From assembly GCA_012513365.1 (NCBI GenBank), contig JAAZCI010000200.1:1-36690 (forward strand): a stretch of DNA of 36,690 nt. Reading direction: 5' to 3'. This document shows, in pieces, positions 33,427 to 36,690 of this stretch (the first letter of the stretch is position 1; the number at the start of each line of letters is the position of its first letter). The stretch is from Lysobacteraceae bacterium (GTDB taxonomy: Bacteria; Pseudomonadota; Gammaproteobacteria; Cardiobacteriales; Wohlfahrtiimonadaceae). Made by a program: the position numbers and the translations under genes. The notes below the pieces were generated by a model, which saw nothing but the letters and a program-made list of their open reading frames with translations, ran no database searches and had not been told where the DNA came from.

Positions 33427-35361
33427 TTAATTACCCGGATCGAGCGTAAACTCAAAGAGATTAAAGCCTTCCGGATCAACGCCCACATGCGTTGCCGGAT
33501 AGATCGCCTCTTCTGCAATATAATCATGGACGCGCGGATGATTGCTCGTCTCCATCACGGCGCTAATGTTGCCGAGTTTTGTCAGATCAAAGTGCCAGTT
33601 TTTCGCAACGATCGTTTCAACCACCCCTGTTTCAGCGATCTCATGCTCAATAAATTGGCGGATCACATCGGGGATTTCAATGGTGGTAATGAGCACCGCA
33701 TTTTCTTTTCCTGCTCCGGGGAAACGGTCAACCAGCGCGCGGTAACTATTGGTGGCGAGCATAAATTCCATCTCATCGGTAACCGGTTTTCCTTCATAGG
33801 TGAGATCGGAAATTCGGTGCGCTTCTGCGTTGATAAATTTAAGATCTCCATCGTAACGCGGCGGCGCGGAGAGATCGACGTGATACTCAACGCCCTTCAT
33901 AATATCCACATTATAGGAGCGATATTCTTCCCAATTGATGAGCTCTTGCCCTGCTTGATTGGGGGTTAGCGTGTGATAAATACTGACGCAACATTCGAGC
34001 CATTCACGCAGATTTTTGCCCGATAATTTAAGCACCACCAATTGATTGGGATAGACATAGAGATCGGCAATGTCTTTAAAACTGATGGGGCCTTGCGGAA
34101 TCTCAGTAAAATAGGTGGGATCATCTTTCCGGCTGCCAACTTTAAAGAGTGGAACGGCAGAGATCATCGGTAGATTCTGATATTCAGGCGCAAGGCGCGC
34201 TTTCGCCGCGTAAATCTGCGCATCAGCTACAATCTGTACGCAGCTATCATCTTGTAAGAGCGTTAAATAACTAAAATAGTGGCTTGTCGCTTCCCCAATT
34301 GGCACGTTCATAATATCTCGGGCTGCTTCATGAGCACCGGATAAAACCTCAAGATAGCGGGGATTGATCGGCTTGTCCGGATCGCGCACCTCATCTAAAT
34401 GCCAAAGCGCTGCCTTTTTCTCTGTAATGAGCCAACGAGAGCCCGATTCAGTCGGCTGCTGTCGTGGGGTCAGCGTCAGATCAATCACGCCTAAATATCG
34501 GCTCCAACTGCCCGCCATCACCGAAGCTGTGCCATTAATCAGTCCGCGCTCAAGATCAAATCCGTGGGCGCGATAGTGCGGCGTTTCAAAATCATGGGAG
34601 GGAAAACGGCGATGATTATGCCCGGCGATCACCACATCAATCCCCTCAAGCGTCGTTAGATGATAGGCGCAATTTTCTTTGTCCACCTCATAAGGATCGG
34701 TATCGTAGCCCGTATGCGCGAGCACCATAATGATGTCCGCCCCTTTTGCTTTTAGCTCCGGCAGATAACGCTGAACGGCGGCGATAATATCGATCGTGGT
34801 GAGCTTTTCACCGGCATCACTTCCGGAATATTCATCAAAATGATTTTTATCCCATTTGGTAATTTGTGGTGGCAGAACGCCGATCACGCCGATATTTATC
34901 GGATGAGAGTTACCCTTTCGATCAGTGCAATTACGCTCTAAAATCGTATAAGGGGTAATCCACGGCACGCCCTTATGATTGACTAAATTGGCGCAAAGAT
35001 AGGGGAAATTCGCCTGCGGGAGAATCGTTTTTAAAAAAGGGAGGCCAAAATTAAACTCGTGATTGCCGAGCGTTGCCGCATCGTAGCCGAGTTGGTTCAT
35101 CAAAAGATAGACAGGATGGCCCGTTTCTAAGGCATAATCTCGCATATAATCCCCAAGGGGATTGCCTTGAATGAGATCGCCATTATCAAATAAAAAGGTG
35201 TTCGGCACTTCAGAACGCGCCGCTTCAATCACATCCGCGAGAGCCACGAGGCCAAAATTGGGCACGGTCTCATCGCGGTAGTAATCAAAATTCATTAAAT
35301 GAGCATGAAGATCCGTGGTGGCCAGTAATCGAATATCCAAAGGTATCATCGCGTCCGTCAT
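33427..35361 (-). CDS. cpdB: CpdB-like 2',3'-cyclic-nucleotide phosphodiesterase/3'-nucleotidase, no signal peptide
   Basis: Metallophosphoesterase plus 5'-nucleotidase C-terminal domain, 644 residues, closely resembling CpdB. Metal ligands are in TTDLHAH (Asp17, His19), DNGDLIQGNP (Asp62), LGNHEFNFG (Asn100, His101), LAHTGYDTD and IAGHNHRRFP. The C-terminal domain carries LATNSYRALVDRFPG, with the substrate-stacking aromatic region. E. coli CpdB is exported, but this protein starts MTDAMIPLDIRLLATTDLH with no hydrophobic leader. The ATG at 35361 has AAGGAG 5 nt upstream; the longer start at 35385 has no ribosome site and adds no leader either. It follows prfA by 42 bp. Confidence 0.9.
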   Translation of the reverse strand: MTDAMIPLDIRLLATTDLHAHLMNFDYYRDETVPNFGLVALADVIEAARSEVPNTFLFDNGDLIQGNPLGDYMRDYALETGHPVYLLMNQLGYDAATLGNHEFNFGLPFLKTILPQANFPYLCANLVNHKGVPWITPYTILERNCTDRKGNSHPINIGVIGVLPPQITKWDKNHFDEYSGSDAGEKLTTIDIIAAVQRYLPELKAKGADIIMVLAHTGYDTDPYEVDKENCAYHLTTLEGIDVVIAGHNHRRFPSHDFETPHYRAHGFDLERGLINGTASVMAGSWSRYLGVIDLTLTPRQQPTESGSRWLITEKKAALWHLDEVRDPDKPINPRYLEVLSGAHEAARDIMNVPIGEATSHYFSYLTLLQDDSCVQIVADAQIYAAKARLAPEYQNLPMISAVPLFKVGSRKDDPTYFTEIPQGPISFKDIADLYVYPNQLVVLKLSGKNLREWLECCVSIYHTLTPNQAGQELINWEEYRSYNVDIMKGVEYHVDLSAPPRYDGDLKFINAEAHRISDLTYEGKPVTDEMEFMLATNSYRALVDRFPGAGKENAVLITTIEIPDVIRQFIEHEIAETGVVETIVAKNWHFDLTKLGNISAVMETSNHPRVHDYIAEEAIYPATHVGVDPEGFNLFEFTLDPGN

Positions 35362-35403
35362 CACAGCTCCTTTGCTAACGCTCATTTATATACATCTAAC
35401 AGT

Positions 35404-36492
35404 TTAGTGATTATCCCCAAGCTCGGCAAGCAGGTCCGCCTGATGCTCATGAATGAGCGGTGCAATCACCTGATCAAGATCGCCGTTAATGATCTCTTCA
35501 AGCTTATAGAGCGTCAAATTGATGCGGTGATCGGTAATGCGCCCTTGCGGATAGTTGTAGGTACGAATTCGTTCAGAACGGTCGCCTGATCCCACAAGAT
35601 TACGACGAGATTCACTCATCTCACGGGCTTCACGCTCACGCTCGGCCTCTAAAAGTCGTGATGCAAGCAGGCTCATCGCTTTCGCGCGGTTTTTATGCTG
35701 AGAACGCTCATCTTGACACTCAACCACAACGCCGGTGGGAAGATGCGTAATTCGAATCGCCGAGTCCGTTTTGTTAACGTGCTGACCCCCAGCGCCCGAG
35801 GCTCTAAAGGTATCGACTTTTAGATCGGCAGGATTGATATCAACCATCTCCGTTTCCGGAATTTCTGGCAAAATCGCCACCGTTGCCGGCGAGGTATGAA
35901 CGCGCCCTTGCGATTCCGTTTCAGGCACCCGTTGAACCCTGTGAGCGCCCGATTCGAACTTAAGACGCGAATACGCCCCGTGCCCGCTAATCAGCGCAAT
36001 CACCTCGCGGTAACCGCCGTGCTCACCTTCATGTTCACTAATAATCTCAACGCCCCAGCCTTTATTTTCGGCATAGCGCATATACATACGCAAAAGATCG
36101 CCGGCAAAAATCGCCGCTTCGTCACCACCGGTTCCGGCGCGCACTTCTAAGAAGATATTGTTATTATCGTGAGGATCCGTTGGAAGCAGTAAAATGCTCA
36201 AAGAGTGGCTAAGCTCTTCGCGCTTCTCTTCCAAAATCGGAAGCTCTTCCTGGGCAAGTGCCTTCATTTCAGGATCAGAACTTTCGAGAAGCTCAAACAC
36301 ATCACTTAATGCACTCTCATTCTCTTTCCACGCGTCAAATTCTTCGACAACGGGCGAGAGCTGAGCATACTCCTGCGAGAGTGTACGGAAACGATCGTTA
36401 TCGCCAATCACTTCAGGATCGGATAACAATATCGCAACCTCGTGATGGCGCTCAGTCAATTCATCTAATTTTGCAATTATACTATCTTTCAT
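35404..36492 (-). CDS. prfA: peptide chain release factor 1
   Basis: Recognises UAA and UAG stop codons and triggers peptide release. The 362 residues match E. coli RF1 (360). The codon-reading tripeptide is PET (190-192, in [14 protein letters not shown]), and the catalytic GGQ is at 235-237 ([18 protein letters not shown]), the site methylated by PrmC. The frame opens at a TTG at 36513, but the family start [12 protein letters not shown] corresponds to the ATG at 36492. No strong ribosome site is seen before either. ftsB is divergent. Confidence 0.97.
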   Translation of the reverse strand: MKDSIIAKLDELTERHHEVAILLSDPEVIGDNDRFRTLSQEYAQLSPVVEEFDAWKENESALSDVFELLESSDPEMKALAQEELPILEEKREELSHSLSILLLPTDPHDNNNIFLEVRAGTGGDEAAIFAGDLLRMYMRYAENKGWGVEIISEHEGEHGGYREVIALISGHGAYSRLKFESGAHRVQRVPETESQGRVHTSPATVAILPEIPETEMVDINPADLKVDTFRASGAGGQHVNKTDSAIRITHLPTGVVVECQDERSQHKNRAKAMSLLASRLLEAEREREAREMSESRRNLVGSGDRSERIRTYNYPQGRITDHRINLTLYKLEEIINGDLDQVIAPLIHEHQADLLAELGDNH

Positions 36493-36577
36493 ATGTTTTA
36501 TAATGTTGTACAATAAATATATAAAGGTAACATTATCGCAAATTTAAGACGCTTCGTATATCGGGGAATGAGGAATT

Positions 36578-36690
36578 ATGAATTTAATGCAACTGCTCTC
36601 CGCGGTACTTCTCTTGGTACTCGGCTTGCTCATCAATAACTTATGGTTCAATGAATCGACCGGGGTTAAGCGCCTCGCCGAGCTCGAAAA
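36578..36690 (+). CDS. ftsB: cell division protein FtsB, N-terminal part (runs off window)
   Basis: The 37 visible codons begin MNLMQLLSAVLLLVLGLLIN, a single membrane helix, followed by NLWFNESTGVKRLAELEK, the start of a coiled coil. This matches the small bitopic divisome protein FtsB (LWFG-like motif after the helix), which works with FtsL and FtsQ. GAGGAAT precedes the ATG at 36578. With only the N-terminus visible, another DivIC/FtsB-family protein cannot be fully excluded. Confidence 0.78.
   Translation, partial: MNLMQLLSAVLLLVLGLLINNLWFNESTGVKRLAELE

Overview
The window looks like ordinary core chromosome of a gammaproteobacterium with moderate, slightly AT-rich composition. The gene set (polA, prfA, aspS, erpA, ftsB, a full cytochrome c maturation operon, proton-translocating transhydrogenase, AcrAB-type efflux, QmcA/NfeD) is Gram-negative and respiratory. 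No insertion sequence, phage gene, integrase, CRISPR array, tRNA or rRNA was recognised. The split PntA and the histidine-type AspRS argue against Escherichia-like enterics. A small-genome lineage such as Cardiobacteriales/Ignatzschineria relatives is my guess, not something shown by the sequence.

Layout. 1-1420 (minus): the N-terminal part of alanine racemase, then a glutathione S-transferase-like gene with its terminator. 1639-3781 (plus): ygfZ, a 6-phosphofructokinase with mixed ATP/PPi signature residues, and ridA. 3899-8867 (minus): marR, periplasmic adaptor and RND pump, headed by a 19-bp perfect palindrome over the promoter -35. 9041-16619 (minus): a tightly overlapped cytochrome c maturation operon in the order ccmC-D-E-F-G-H-I-A-B, including a 55-codon ccmD. 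16935-19726 (plus): three-gene transhydrogenase operon pntAA-pntAB-pntB. 19878-25474: YiiM-like MOSC protein (plus), then TM2 protein, polA, TauE/SafE permease and an alpha/beta hydrolase (all minus). 25664-32463 (plus): fmdB-like, aspS, erpA, then qmcA-nfeD-DUF2868-DUF3482. 32558-36492 (minus): SDR oxidoreductase, a CpdB-like nucleotidase with no export signal, and prfA. 36578-end (plus): start of ftsB.

Functional themes. The ccm genes load heme onto c-type cytochromes, pnt uses the proton gradient to make NADPH, and ErpA and YgfZ support Fe-S proteins; together they suit an aerobic or facultative respiratory organism. A perfect FNR-type box lies in the divergent region at 25512-25525.

The best candidate for a poorly described system is the compact four-gene unit at 28408-32463. 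An SPFH scaffold protein and its NfeD partner are followed, with overlapping genes, by a multi-pass DUF2868 protein and a DUF3482 GTPase whose G4 motif is degenerate. Several gene starts were placed by Shine-Dalgarno spacing and family N-termini rather than at the longest possible ORF.
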